From NCBI RefSeq assembly GCF_003013395.1, contig NZ_PXZM01000014.1, positions 62,001 through 126,000 on the forward strand: 64,000 nucleotides of DNA. The letters run 5' to 3'. Every line of letters starts with the position of its first letter. Position 1 is the first letter of the stretch. This stretch comes from Brevibacillus fortis (GTDB taxonomy: Bacteria; Bacillota; Bacilli; Brevibacillales; Brevibacillaceae). Made by a program: the position numbers and the translations under genes. Shown here piece after piece: positions 25,629 through 33,881 of the stretch. Under the pieces are notes generated by a model. It saw only the letters and a list, made by a program, of their open reading frames with translations. It did no database searches and was not told the origin of the DNA.

Positions 25629-26878
25629 CTATAGTGCCCTCCTATTTTCGCACTACGCTCTTGAGCTTGTGCTGCTCCCAATAAAGATGATGCGCGTAAA
25701 ATCGCTGTGCTTCCGTAGCGATTCTTTATTTGATCTGTGGCACGTTCTAGCCTTCTGTACCTTTCTCTATTACCGAAGAAGGAAAGTTGGTACTCATCAT
25801 CACGGCTCAACTTTGATACCACTACTCCAAGTTTTCGAACCGGTTGTTCATCCCAATGGATATAAAACAACTTCCGAGCTGCTTCAAACACCTCATTCGT
25901 GATATTGGTTGGATCGTCAATCGTGATTTGTCTAAAAAATCCGGTAGGTTTGTCAAAGTCAGCACCTTGAGCTCCTACGGATACCACTTTTCCCATGTAG
26001 CCTTTGGCACGACAACGGCGACAAACTTCTTCGCTTAACTCAAGCAGAATGACGTCGATATCCTCCTTTTGGGAATAGTCATGCGGCAAAGTCATTTGAT
26101 GTCCAACAGCTTGTTGATGATCATGCGTGCCTGGTGTAACTGCGCTTGGGTCTATGCCGTTCGCAGTTTGCCAATACAATTCAGCTTGTATATCACTATT
26201 TTTACCCATAACAAGTTTCATTGTACGTTTGAAATCAACAAGCGGAAGTTTGGCTATATCGCCAATTGTCGCAATGCCTATTCGATTAAAGTGAGCCGTC
26301 ATCCGTGAACCGACACCGAACATTTTGTTGATGGGCTGAGGCCATAACAGACTATCTATATCGCTTTTAGGAAGTGTGAAGATACCCGTTTCACTTTTTT
26401 TAGCCCATATGTCAGTTGCCATTTTCGCCAATATCTTTGTTGAACTTATACCCACCCTGATCCAGACGCCGGTAGACATCATTACCTTGACTTGTATTCG
26501 TTTTGCAATTTCTTCTGGAGATCCAAAATAAGAAAGCGATCCGGTCACATCCAAAAATTGCTCGTCAATTGAAAACGGCTCAACTAAGTCTGTAAAGGAT
26601 TCAAAGATCTCAGTAATCATTAGTGATACATCGATATAAGTCTGCATGCGAGGACGTATAACGACCGCATCAGGACACTTAGCGAGAGCCTGACCCAATG
26701 TTTCTGCCGTAGTTATTCCAAACTTTTTGGCCACAGGACATGCTGCTAAGACGATGCCCGATCTTCTGGCCGGATCTCCGGCCACAATAACAGGACTATT
26801 GCGATATTCTGGACGTGCTGCCTTTTCAACAGATGCATAAAATGATTGGCAATCTGCCAACATTATTACGGGCACCAC
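25625..26878 (-). CDS. Y-family DNA polymerase (UvrX/YqjW-type, SOS)
   Basis: This 417-residue translesion polymerase is of the UmuC/DinB-related UvrX class. The catalytic acids are D9 in MLADCQSFYASVE and D105-E106 in FSIDEQFLD; the thumb HhH segment (INKMFGVGSRMTAHFNRIGIATIGDIAKL) and a little-finger domain with a C-terminal QLSFFGNRER motif, which can act as a clamp-binding site, follow. The start is a GTG at 26878 after GGGGGTG. Two LexA-like boxes lie in its promoter, so DNA damage induction is likely. Such polymerases are common on phages and mobile elements; its AT-rich composition fits the island. Confidence 0.9.
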   Translation of the reverse strand: MVPVIMLADCQSFYASVEKAARPEYRNSPVIVAGDPARRSGIVLAACPVAKKFGITTAETLGQALAKCPDAVVIRPRMQTYIDVSLMITEIFESFTDLVEPFSIDEQFLDVTGSLSYFGSPEEIAKRIQVKVMMSTGVWIRVGISSTKILAKMATDIWAKKSETGIFTLPKSDIDSLLWPQPINKMFGVGSRMTAHFNRIGIATIGDIAKLPLVDFKRTMKLVMGKNSDIQAELYWQTANGIDPSAVTPGTHDHQQAVGHQMTLPHDYSQKEDIDVILLELSEEVCRRCRAKGYMGKVVSVGAQGADFDKPTGFFRQITIDDPTNITNEVFEAARKLFYIHWDEQPVRKLGVVVSKLSRDDEYQLSFFGNRERYRRLERATDQIKNRYGSTAILRASSLLGAAQAQERSAKIGGHYR

Positions 26879-26899
26879 AATGACACCCCCAAATTAATG

Positions 26900-26943
26900 C
26901 GAAAATATGTTCTCGTTTTTATTATATACCGAATGTATGTTCG
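26900..26943 (-). promoter_or_regulatory. promoter with two LexA (DinR) boxes
   Basis: Two SOS-box-like sites are seen: CGAATGTATGTTCG (26930-26943) and CGAAAATATGTTCT (26900-26913), each close to the Bacillus consensus CGAAC-N4-GTTCG. On the minus strand the first lies exactly between a TTGTAT -35-like box and a TATATAAT -10 region, and the second is in the early leader. Both placements would block transcription when LexA is bound. Confidence 0.65.
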
Positions 26944-27469
26944 TGATACAAGGGTTAAATCATCCAGCTCAGGTATTTTTTCCACTCCAAAATTTTACTT
27001 CAAGCTTCTATACAACAATGGTCCCAGAACTCCTGAATAGAGTTCTGGGACCATTGTATGCAAAACCTTAGGTAAAAGAGGGGATTAACCCTATAAACGA
27101 GAATGTAGGCGCGGCTAAACACCAAGTAAGGGTGTCCCACTGCAAGGAATGGATGCGCGAATGCGTCGATTATGAGAGCTATTGTAACCATCGCAATGAC
27201 GTCGGTTTAATCCGTGAATAAAGCTATCGCAGCAGGTGAAAAGATCAACATGAGCACACCGGTGTACTTAAAGTGCATATTAAGTTCTTGGACCAAACAT
27301 GCCAAACTGGTTTATTCTTTAAGTTTGAATCCGGATACGATGAAGTTAACGCAATATCTCGATATGCTTGACTAAAATGATCCACCTGCTCCTGCACCGA
27401 TCGGATAGTTTCCTTGTCCTGTTTCGATTGCTCATTGATTTTTTTTAACTCCATTTCACAGTAGTCAGC
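26944..27469. other. non-coding or decayed stretch with a 17-bp inverted repeat
   Basis: No gene can be supported. A perfect 17-bp inverted repeat (27016-27032 with 27040-27056, 7-nt loop) is the main structure. A 69-codon minus-strand frame (27245-27454) starts with a lysine/glutamate-rich coiled-coil-like stretch, MELKKINEQSKQDKETIRS, but the rest is not protein-like, and plus-strand fragments are broken by stops. This looks like decayed DNA at the right end of the island. Confidence 0.35.
27016..27056. repeat. 17-bp perfect inverted repeat
   Basis: CAATGGTCCCAGAACTC (27016-27032) is repeated inverted at 27040-27056 around CTGAATA. There is no T run. It could be a transcription terminator or a mobile-element end. 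Confidence 0.75.
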
Positions 27470-27470
27470 T

Positions 27471-27622
27471 CACGACGTCAGGGACATATGTATGTCGTCC
27501 ACTATCGACGACGCGGGTATGTTCGAGAAGCGATTTATACGATTGAGGTATTGCGGGCAGAGTGTCAGGAGCTCGTCCATTTGTGGACCCGATATGATCA
27601 GCGAGGAGAGAACAAGCGATGA
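27471..27622 (+). pseudogene. 3' fragment of a small gene co-directional with yolD
   Basis: The frame ending in TGA at 27620-27622 reads GHMYVVHYRRRGYVREAIYT, IEVLRAECQELVHLW and ends GENKR. It has excellent protein-like wording and overlaps the following yolD-like gene by ATGA, but its beginning is lost in the AT-rich DNA near 27470. It is probably a small gene that lay between a polymerase and yolD in a native operon. I cannot name it. Confidence 0.45.
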
Positions 27623-27969
27623 GGGAAAGACGCGTGTCCAAAAAGGAAAATGTATTCGTTGCCAGTCGGTTTGTGCTGCCGGAGCATCGCGAAATGTATT
27701 TGCGCATAAAAGAAGAAGAGCGTCGTTATGTACCACCCGAGCTGGATCAGGAGCAGCTCAGTGCCTTGAGCGAGCTGGTATGGCAGGCGTTCCAGACAGA
27801 GAGCATCCTGACGCTGACCTATTATGACGGGCGAGAGCCGCGACGTCTGTCCGCCCACGTTATCCATATTGATCAAGCAGCGCGAAGCCTCAAGCTTCGG
27901 GCAGGCTCCGAGATTCACTGGGTTCCTTTTGCCCGACTGCTGCATGTGGAGCTGGCAGCGAGCTTCTAA
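27619..27969 (+). CDS. YolD-like protein (second copy)
   Basis: This 116-residue protein has the YolD block FVASRFVLPEHREMYL near residues 15-30, then a helix pair and a beta-rich end (LTLTYYDGREPRRLSAHVIHID, ... EIHWVPFARLLHVEL), the complete canonical architecture. The ATG overlaps the stop of the truncated small gene before it, and a GCGAGGAGAG sequence provides the ribosome binding site. No polymerase gene precedes it here; the expected partner was probably lost with the island insertion, leaving the gene without its promoter. GC content matches the core genome. Confidence 0.75.
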   Translation: MRERRVSKKENVFVASRFVLPEHREMYLRIKEEERRYVPPELDQEQLSALSELVWQAFQTESILTLTYYDGREPRRLSAHVIHIDQAARSLKLRAGSEIHWVPFARLLHVELAASF

Positions 27970-28115
27970 ATCGAGGAAAGGCAGGTACATGATGGGGAGA
28001 GCACAAGAATAACTCAGGAAATAGACAAAAATAGGTCTCTTTTTCAAATGCAAGCGTCAAAAAACAGCGTGCCGCGTTGAAACGGTGTGTGCGAGGAAGA
28101 TGTGAGATTCCTGAA

Positions 28116-28155
28116 ACGAAAAGCGGTCAAAAACAACCGTTTTTCGTGTTTTTTT
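28116..28155 (+). terminator. terminator after the second yolD
   Basis: ACGAAAAGCGGT (28116-28127) pairs with ACCGTTTTTCGT (28136-28147) with one mismatch, followed by TTTTTTT. Confidence 0.85.
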
Positions 28156-28250
28156 GGCTTACACGGATTTTGCCAGAAGGGAGGTTTCCTTGTATTGTTA
28201 GATTATCTTTTGAAGCATATATTTGACGGATAGAACAAAGGAGATTTTGC

Positions 28251-28532
28251 ATGCTAGCACAAGAAATGGGTGTCATATTCACCAAGCACGCCGATCAAAT
28301 TACTTCCAAGCGTTGGGGAGAATTCATGCAACAATTGGAGGAAAAAGGCCTGTACGTGCTCATTGAGACAGACACGATCGGAAGAGTGATGAGTCCATTG
28401 GGCGGATTGATGCCCATGCCGTGTAAAAGTGAGACGCTCCATATTGTGACAGCTGATGAGCTGGAGCAGCGCGGCTTGCCGCTCGGTCACCACATTGTAA
28501 CGAAAGCGAAAGACAAAGTAGTCCAACCATAA
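28251..28532 (+). CDS. conserved-looking small hypothetical protein
   Basis: This soluble 93-residue protein starts at an ATG behind AAAGGAGA and is followed at once by a terminator, so it is a single-gene unit. There is no signal peptide or membrane helix. It has one Cys (PMPCKSETLHIVTADELEQRG) and two Gly-rich turns (SPLGGLMPMP). I do not recognise a family. Confidence 0.75.
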   Translation: MLAQEMGVIFTKHADQITSKRWGEFMQQLEEKGLYVLIETDTIGRVMSPLGGLMPMPCKSETLHIVTADELEQRGLPLGHHIVTKAKDKVVQP

Positions 28533-28548
28533 TCGAAAAAACCAACGT

Positions 28549-28592
28549 AACCTTTCCTGTAGGAGCTAGCCTCCAAGTGGGAAAGGTTTTTT
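28549..28592 (+). terminator. Rho-independent terminator
   Basis: AACCTTTCC (28549-28557) pairs with GGAAAGGTT (28580-28588), the loop holding a GGAG...CTCC helix, followed by a T run. Confidence 0.85.
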
Positions 28593-28719
28593 GTTGTCCC
28601 GAAAAAAGAATACTCCGGCTAGGGGCAAGATCTATCCGGCAATCGGCGGTAGAGGGCAGGAGATCACATTATGATGAGGAGTAGGACAAAAGATGGAAGC
28701 AGGAGAGAGGAGAACAAGA

Positions 28720-30582
28720 ATGACAATGGAGAGCAAAGCGGGGATGCAGCCCAAAAAAGGCGTGCGTCGCTTGCTAGAGATTGCGGATGAGAGGCGCGGA
28801 TTGCTCGTCGTTTCGGCAATATTGTCTTCCTTGAGCGCAATTTGCATGCTGGTGCCTTATGCATCCGTCTACTTCATTTTGCGCGAACTGTTAACGCATG
28901 CCGCGTCTCCCGCTATGGCGGACGGGGCGTACATGATTCGGTGGGGAGCTATAGCGCTTTTGGGGCTTTTGGGAAGTCTGGTCATGATGTATGCAGGCGG
29001 GATGGTGTCTCATATCGCTGCGTTTCGCATTTTATACGGAATGCGGGTCAAATTGGCTTCGCATATCGGGCGTTTGCCGCTTGGCTGGCTGAACGGAACG
29101 TCTACCGGTGCAGTCAAAAAAACATTGGAGCAAAATGTGGAAAAGGTTGAGACGTTTGTCGCGCATCAGCTTCCGGATTTGGTGCATGTAGTCGTGACGA
29201 CGGTGCTCATGATCGGCGTGATGTTTTACTTGAACGTCTGGTTGGCGCTTGCCTGCGTCGTGCCGATCCTACTGGGACTGATTGTGCAAATCATCACCTT
29301 TTCCGGGACGAAAACGAAAGAAAATATCAAGAGGTACTACGATTCGCTAGAACGGATGAACGGATCTGCCGTCCAGTATGTACGCGGAATGCCCGCGATC
29401 AAGGTATTCGGGCAGACGGTTCATTCTTTTCGTCGCTTTTATGCAGACATGATCACCTATCGGGACTATTGCGTCAAGCATACCGATGATTTTCAAAACG
29501 GATTTTTGGTGTTCAAGGTGATCCTGGGTTCATTTGCGGCCTTCATTCTCCCGGTAGGGGTGTTCATGCTGAGTCAAGACCCGCAAAATGTCGCGTTTGC
29601 TTCTGTTCTGCTCTTTTTTCTCGTAATGGCGCCAGGTGTATCTGCACCGATGTTTAAGCTCTTGTTTTTAACCTCTACCCTGCGTGACATCGGCGAGGGG
29701 GTGGAGCGCATGGATCGGATTTTGGCAGAGCAACCTGTTGCCGAACCGCTTAGCTCCCAGCGTCCACAAAGCTTTGATGTCGCGTTTGAAAACGTCTCTT
29801 TTTCTTATGCAGCAGAGGGAAAAGCAGGAGGAGAGGCACTTTCTCGCATATCCTTTTTAGCGAAGCACGGGCAGGTGACAGCTCTGGTCGGACCGTCTGG
29901 TGCAGGGAAGTCTACGGTAGCGAATCTCATTCCGAGATTTTGGGATGTTTCGGAGGGAGCGATTCGCATTGGCAATGTAGATATTCGGGAGCTGTCGAGC
30001 ACCGATTTGATGAACACCGTAGCTTTCGTCTTTCAGGATACGTTTTTGTTTTACGACACGGTTTACAACAACATTGCCATCGGATTGCCAGATGCAACGC
30101 CAGAGGCAGTCTATGCAGCGGCGAAGGCAGCCCAATGCCATGATTTTATTCAAAAGCTTCCGCAAGGCTATGACACCCTGATCGGAGAAGGGGGAGTCTA
30201 CTTGTCTGGGGGAGAAGAGCAACGTGTGGCTGTCGCACGGGCGATCCTGAAAAACGCACCGATTCTTGTCCTTGACGAAGCAACCGCCTTTGCTGATCCT
30301 GAAAATGAGTATGAGATGCAATTGGCTTTGGCAGAGCTGATGAAGGGCAAAACCGTTATTGTCATTGCGCATCGCCTGTCAACGATTCGAGATGCAGATC
30401 AAATTTTGGTGCTGGAAAGAGGGAAGCTGATCGAACAAGGTAGGCATCAATCATTGGTAGAGGCGAATGGACTCTATGCCCGGATGTGGAAGGCTTATAC
30501 CGATGCGCAGGATTGGCAAATGGGCGAAGGAAAGGGGAGTGTGGATGCAGATGAGTATACTGAACAATATCACAGCAGGTAA
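28720..30582 (+). CDS. ABC half-transporter, siderophore-type (IrtA/YbtP-like), first subunit
   Basis: This 620-residue half-transporter starts at ATG 28720 after GGAGAGAGGAG. A six-helix membrane domain (about 30-310) is fused to an ATPase domain with Walker A GPSGAGKST, Q-loop VFQDTF, signature LSGGEEQR and Walker B LVLDEATAFADPENE. The FADPENE ending and the split into two half-transporters resemble IrtA/IrtB and YbtP/YbtQ, exporter-fold proteins that import Fe-siderophores, but related pairs export peptides or drugs. The next gene overlaps it, so the heterodimer is co-translated. No siderophore genes or Fur box are seen nearby. Confidence 0.85.
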   Translation: MTMESKAGMQPKKGVRRLLEIADERRGLLVVSAILSSLSAICMLVPYASVYFILRELLTHAASPAMADGAYMIRWGAIALLGLLGSLVMMYAGGMVSHIAAFRILYGMRVKLASHIGRLPLGWLNGTSTGAVKKTLEQNVEKVETFVAHQLPDLVHVVVTTVLMIGVMFYLNVWLALACVVPILLGLIVQIITFSGTKTKENIKRYYDSLERMNGSAVQYVRGMPAIKVFGQTVHSFRRFYADMITYRDYCVKHTDDFQNGFLVFKVILGSFAAFILPVGVFMLSQDPQNVAFASVLLFFLVMAPGVSAPMFKLLFLTSTLRDIGEGVERMDRILAEQPVAEPLSSQRPQSFDVAFENVSFSYAAEGKAGGEALSRISFLAKHGQVTALVGPSGAGKSTVANLIPRFWDVSEGAIRIGNVDIRELSSTDLMNTVAFVFQDTFLFYDTVYNNIAIGLPDATPEAVYAAAKAAQCHDFIQKLPQGYDTLIGEGGVYLSGGEEQRVAVARAILKNAPILVLDEATAFADPENEYEMQLALAELMKGKTVIVIAHRLSTIRDADQILVLERGKLIEQGRHQSLVEANGLYARMWKAYTDAQDWQMGEGKGSVDADEYTEQYHSR

Positions 30583-32287
30583 ACCGCGGGCGCTGATCAA
30601 ACCCGTTATTTACACGACACTTGCCAACCTTGCGCAAATATTGCCGTTTGCCTTCCTGGTGGAGGCTGCCCGATTGATTTTTGAACCGTTTGCCCAGCCA
30701 GGTGCCCCATTGAACATTGAGCGACTCTGGTGGGTATGCGGATGGATGGTCGTCTCGTTGCTCCTTTTGTTTGTATGCGAAATTCCAGCGTACCGTTCAC
30801 AGTTTCGCGGCGCCTACAGCACGGCTGCCGAGGGGCGAACCAAGCTCGCAGAGCACCTTCGCAAGCTGTCACTCGGCTACTTGAACAAAAGAGACCCAGG
30901 GGATTTGGCTAATATGATGATGGGAGACTTTACGATGGTGGAGCACGGGATTTCCCATCTCGTACCACAAATGATGGGGGCGATCATCATGCCCGTCATG
31001 GCGATTGTAGGTCTTTCTTTCGTGGATTGGCGCATGGCACTGGCCTTGTTCGCTGCGTTTCCTATTGCGATTCTCTTGGTGCTGATGACATCAGGATTGC
31101 AGCGCAGGCTCGGAGCGACACATATGCGAGCCAAAATTGACGCTGCTAATCGCTTGCAGGAATATTTGAACGGTATCCGCGTCATCAAGGCGTACAATCT
31201 GACAGGTGAACGCTTTGTACGGCTGGAGCGATCCTTTCGCGAGTTCATGCGGCAGAGCATACGGATCGAAGGCTTGCTGGGACCGATTGTGCTGGCCGCC
31301 ATTGCTTTTATCCGGGCTGGCCTCACACTCATGGTGATGGTCGGCGTGTATTTGCTCATAGCGGGTAGCATAGACCTAATCACGTTTGTCATGTTCCTGC
31401 TGGTTGGGACACGTATCTTTGATCCATTGACAGCGGCACTCGTCAACTATGCTGAATTCCGTTACCACGAACAGGCTGGGGAGCGGATTGTCCAGTTACT
31501 GACGGAGCCGATTATGACAGGCGAGCAGCAACCGCCTGCGGAAAACGACGTGAAGCTCGAAGGCGTCTCTTTTGGCTATATCGAAAAGAATGTCCTGCAC
31601 AACGTGAGCATGCACATGCCAGTCGGTTCGTTTACAGCGTTGGTCGGGCCATCCGGCAGTGGAAAAAGCACCGTGATGCGGCTGATTGCCAGATTTTATG
31701 ACCCGTGTCAAGGCACTGTTCAGCTGGGGAATCAACCACTTGTCCACATGGACCCGGAAGCACTCCTCTCCCGCGTGTCGATGGTGTTCCAGGACGTGTA
31801 TTTATTCCAGGACACGATCTCAAACAATATTCGCTTCGGAAATAGGGATGCGACACAAGCTGAGATCGAGGAGGCGGCCAAACAAGCGTGCTGCCATGAT
31901 TTCATCATGAAGCTGCCCGATGGCTACGATACGCTCGTAGGGGAAGGGGGAAGCACGCTATCAGGCGGGGAGAAACAGCGGATTTCCATTGCCCGAGCGA
32001 TCTTGAAAAATGCCCCGATCATTCTCTTGGATGAAGCAACAGCCTCACTAGACCCCGAAAATGAGGCGCAAATTCAGAAAGCAATCGATACGCTTATCGA
32101 GGGAAGAACGGTTATTGCCATTGCTCATCGCCTGAAAACCATCCGTAATGCTGACAACATCTACGTGTTGGAAAATGGCACGGTCGTCGAACAGGGACAG
32201 CATGATGAGCTTGTGATGAAAAACGGTTTGTATGCACGGCTGTGGAAGCTGCAGCAAACGACAGGTGGCTGGAGACTGTCTTCATAA
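30545..32287 (+). CDS. ABC half-transporter, siderophore-type (IrtB/YbtQ-like), second subunit
   Basis: This protein of about 580 residues forms the other half of the transporter. The start is ATG 30545 (or 30551) behind AAAGGGGAG, inside the 3' end of the first gene; the frame is open further upstream without a site. Membrane domain about 15-300. The ATPase has [28 protein letters not shown] and ILLDEATASLDPENE, all complete, so both nucleotide sites of the heterodimer should be active. A terminator follows. Confidence 0.87.
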   Translation: MQMSILNNITAGKPRALIKPVIYTTLANLAQILPFAFLVEAARLIFEPFAQPGAPLNIERLWWVCGWMVVSLLLLFVCEIPAYRSQFRGAYSTAAEGRTKLAEHLRKLSLGYLNKRDPGDLANMMMGDFTMVEHGISHLVPQMMGAIIMPVMAIVGLSFVDWRMALALFAAFPIAILLVLMTSGLQRRLGATHMRAKIDAANRLQEYLNGIRVIKAYNLTGERFVRLERSFREFMRQSIRIEGLLGPIVLAAIAFIRAGLTLMVMVGVYLLIAGSIDLITFVMFLLVGTRIFDPLTAALVNYAEFRYHEQAGERIVQLLTEPIMTGEQQPPAENDVKLEGVSFGYIEKNVLHNVSMHMPVGSFTALVGPSGSGKSTVMRLIARFYDPCQGTVQLGNQPLVHMDPEALLSRVSMVFQDVYLFQDTISNNIRFGNRDATQAEIEEAAKQACCHDFIMKLPDGYDTLVGEGGSTLSGGEKQRISIARAILKNAPIILLDEATASLDPENEAQIQKAIDTLIEGRTVIAIAHRLKTIRNADNIYVLENGTVVEQGQHDELVMKNGLYARLWKLQQTTGGWRLSS

Positions 32288-32293
32288 CTCAGA

Positions 32294-32333
32294 GACAAAA
32301 CCCGCTAGGTAGTCAGCCGAAGCGGGTTTTGTC
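32294..32333. terminator. bidirectional terminator
   Basis: ACAAAACCCGCT (32295-32306) pairs with AGCGGGTTTTGT (32321-32332); the A and T tracts inside the stem serve both the ABC operon and the opposing MFS gene. Confidence 0.88.
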
Positions 32334-32350
32334 ATGGGTGCACTTCTTGT

Positions 32351-33661
32351 TTAGTTGTCTGCTTTTTTAGCAGCAGGGACGTGACGAAATAGCTTGGTCA
32401 TGCACGCCCACGCGATAAGTGGACCGATTCCAATGCACAGGATCAACCAATTCAGCGTATGAGGAGAGACGCTCAAGGACGTTACTAACAGAAAGATCAG
32501 GATCCCCACGAGCCGACCAACGTCCAGAGCGAACTCTCGCAGCACGACATACTCGACCCGATTGCGTGCGCTCTCTTCGTTGGTGCCAATCAGATCAAAA
32601 ATTGTGGAGAGCATGGGTACAGAATACAGTGGATAAGCGATAGACACGGCAATTCCGAAAATAAGCAGTGTCGTGAAGCTCACCTGCCAAAAAAACACAA
32701 GGAGAATGCCCCACATGATGACAGCGCCAGCGAGCATTCCCCACTTGCGATAGCGAGGAGCGAACCATTTGGCGATCAGGAAGTAGCTCACAAGCCCGAC
32801 GGCGGATGTAGTCAGCCAGTAGTTACCTAGAGTCATCTCGCTTCTTGTGGATATGTAGACGAGTAGACCGATCACGAAACCGAACACGCCTTCACGAAGT
32901 CCTTGACCAGCCAAAGCTCCTGCCGCCCAACGCCACTCGCGCTCCTCTCGCAAGCAACGCAAGGAAAAGCTCCAGGAATACGTCCCTTCCGATTGGCGTT
33001 TTTTCAGAAAAAAGCTGATGAACACGCCGACGACAAATAGCGCAAGAGAGATTCCGAAAATAAGGGAGTAGCCGCTATTGCCCGGGAGCCGCGTAATGAG
33101 CAAGCCTGATATCCATGGAGCGAGCATGCCGCCGATGGAAGCAAGCAACCCTGCCCAACCGTTGAAAAGGTCGCGATTGTCGGCATTCGTGATTTCGAAG
33201 TATACCACATTGAAGGAAAGCCAGAAAAATCCATTCGCCATGCCTTGTACGAGACCAAGCGGTACGGCATAAGAGACAGCTTTGGGACCCGCCAGAAGAA
33301 CGAGCAAATAAAAAAGGGCAGAAACCGCCATTCCAGCACGCAGGACATTCATTTTATTCAAATGCTTGACATACCAGCCAGCAAGCCAGAAGGTAAGAGC
33401 ACCCGCGAGATGTGCGGCAAAAGTAAACCAGGCGATCGGTGCAAATTGACTTTTTACCTTCCACAAATAGACGTTTACAAACGTACCAGAAAGGGCGCCA
33501 GCGGCAATGAATACAGCGTTGACCAGGAGCAGCAGCTTAGCTTGATTGTCTAGACGACCTGATTGCTTTTGATGAGAAGGCTCGTGGCGCGACATTTTCA
33601 GACCAGTGGACTCCTGCATTTGAAGGAAGGGTGGAAGGCGTTTTTTTGTTTTTTGTTGCAT
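32351..33661 (-). CDS. MFS transporter
   Basis: This 436-residue membrane protein has twelve predicted helices. It begins with a 40-residue basic cytosolic tail, then LLLLVNAVFIAAGALSGTFVNVYLWKV, and shows the paired six-helix layout with a charged central loop (KKRQSEGTYSW ... LREEREW, about 225-245). The ATG follows GGAGGG. It resembles uncharacterised Bacillales MFS proteins; the substrate cannot be read from the sequence. Immediate neighbours are on the other strand and give no clue. Confidence 0.87.
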   Translation of the reverse strand: MQQKTKKRLPPFLQMQESTGLKMSRHEPSHQKQSGRLDNQAKLLLLVNAVFIAAGALSGTFVNVYLWKVKSQFAPIAWFTFAAHLAGALTFWLAGWYVKHLNKMNVLRAGMAVSALFYLLVLLAGPKAVSYAVPLGLVQGMANGFFWLSFNVVYFEITNADNRDLFNGWAGLLASIGGMLAPWISGLLITRLPGNSGYSLIFGISLALFVVGVFISFFLKKRQSEGTYSWSFSLRCLREEREWRWAAGALAGQGLREGVFGFVIGLLVYISTRSEMTLGNYWLTTSAVGLVSYFLIAKWFAPRYRKWGMLAGAVIMWGILLVFFWQVSFTTLLIFGIAVSIAYPLYSVPMLSTIFDLIGTNEESARNRVEYVVLREFALDVGRLVGILIFLLVTSLSVSPHTLNWLILCIGIGPLIAWACMTKLFRHVPAAKKADN

Positions 33662-33881
33662 ACGTTCCCTCCGCGCAAAAATAGGACATGAACATAACGT
33701 GCCCCACCGCTGCTGCTTTCAACAGGGAAGTGATTAAACACCATGTTTTTCCAAAAGAAAAGCGGAGATCGCAATTTTTCGAACGTTATTTCTTTTTAGG
33801 GAGGAAAACGACTAACGGCAAACAAATTAAGAGAGGATAGGCATGCGAAAATACAGAAGCGAATAGAAAAGAGGTCACGAG

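Larger units (their letters stand above)
16318..27470. mobile_element. AT-rich accessory island (composite, decayed)
   Basis: Between the truncated AraC gene and the headless gene before the second yolD the DNA is AT-rich and contains transposon-end repeats, transposase relics, decayed ORFs, an XRE regulator, a two-component system, a serine hydrolase, a VanZ-like gene and an SOS polymerase operon. Cut-off genes at both ends mark the borders. I see no integrase, att repeat or complete transposase, so the mode of entry is unclear and the region may be several insertions. Confidence 0.45.

Noticed and set aside
27245-27454. 69-codon minus-strand frame with a coiled-coil start
   Set aside because: Only the first 30 residues look protein-like; there is no clear ribosome binding site and the region is otherwise decayed.
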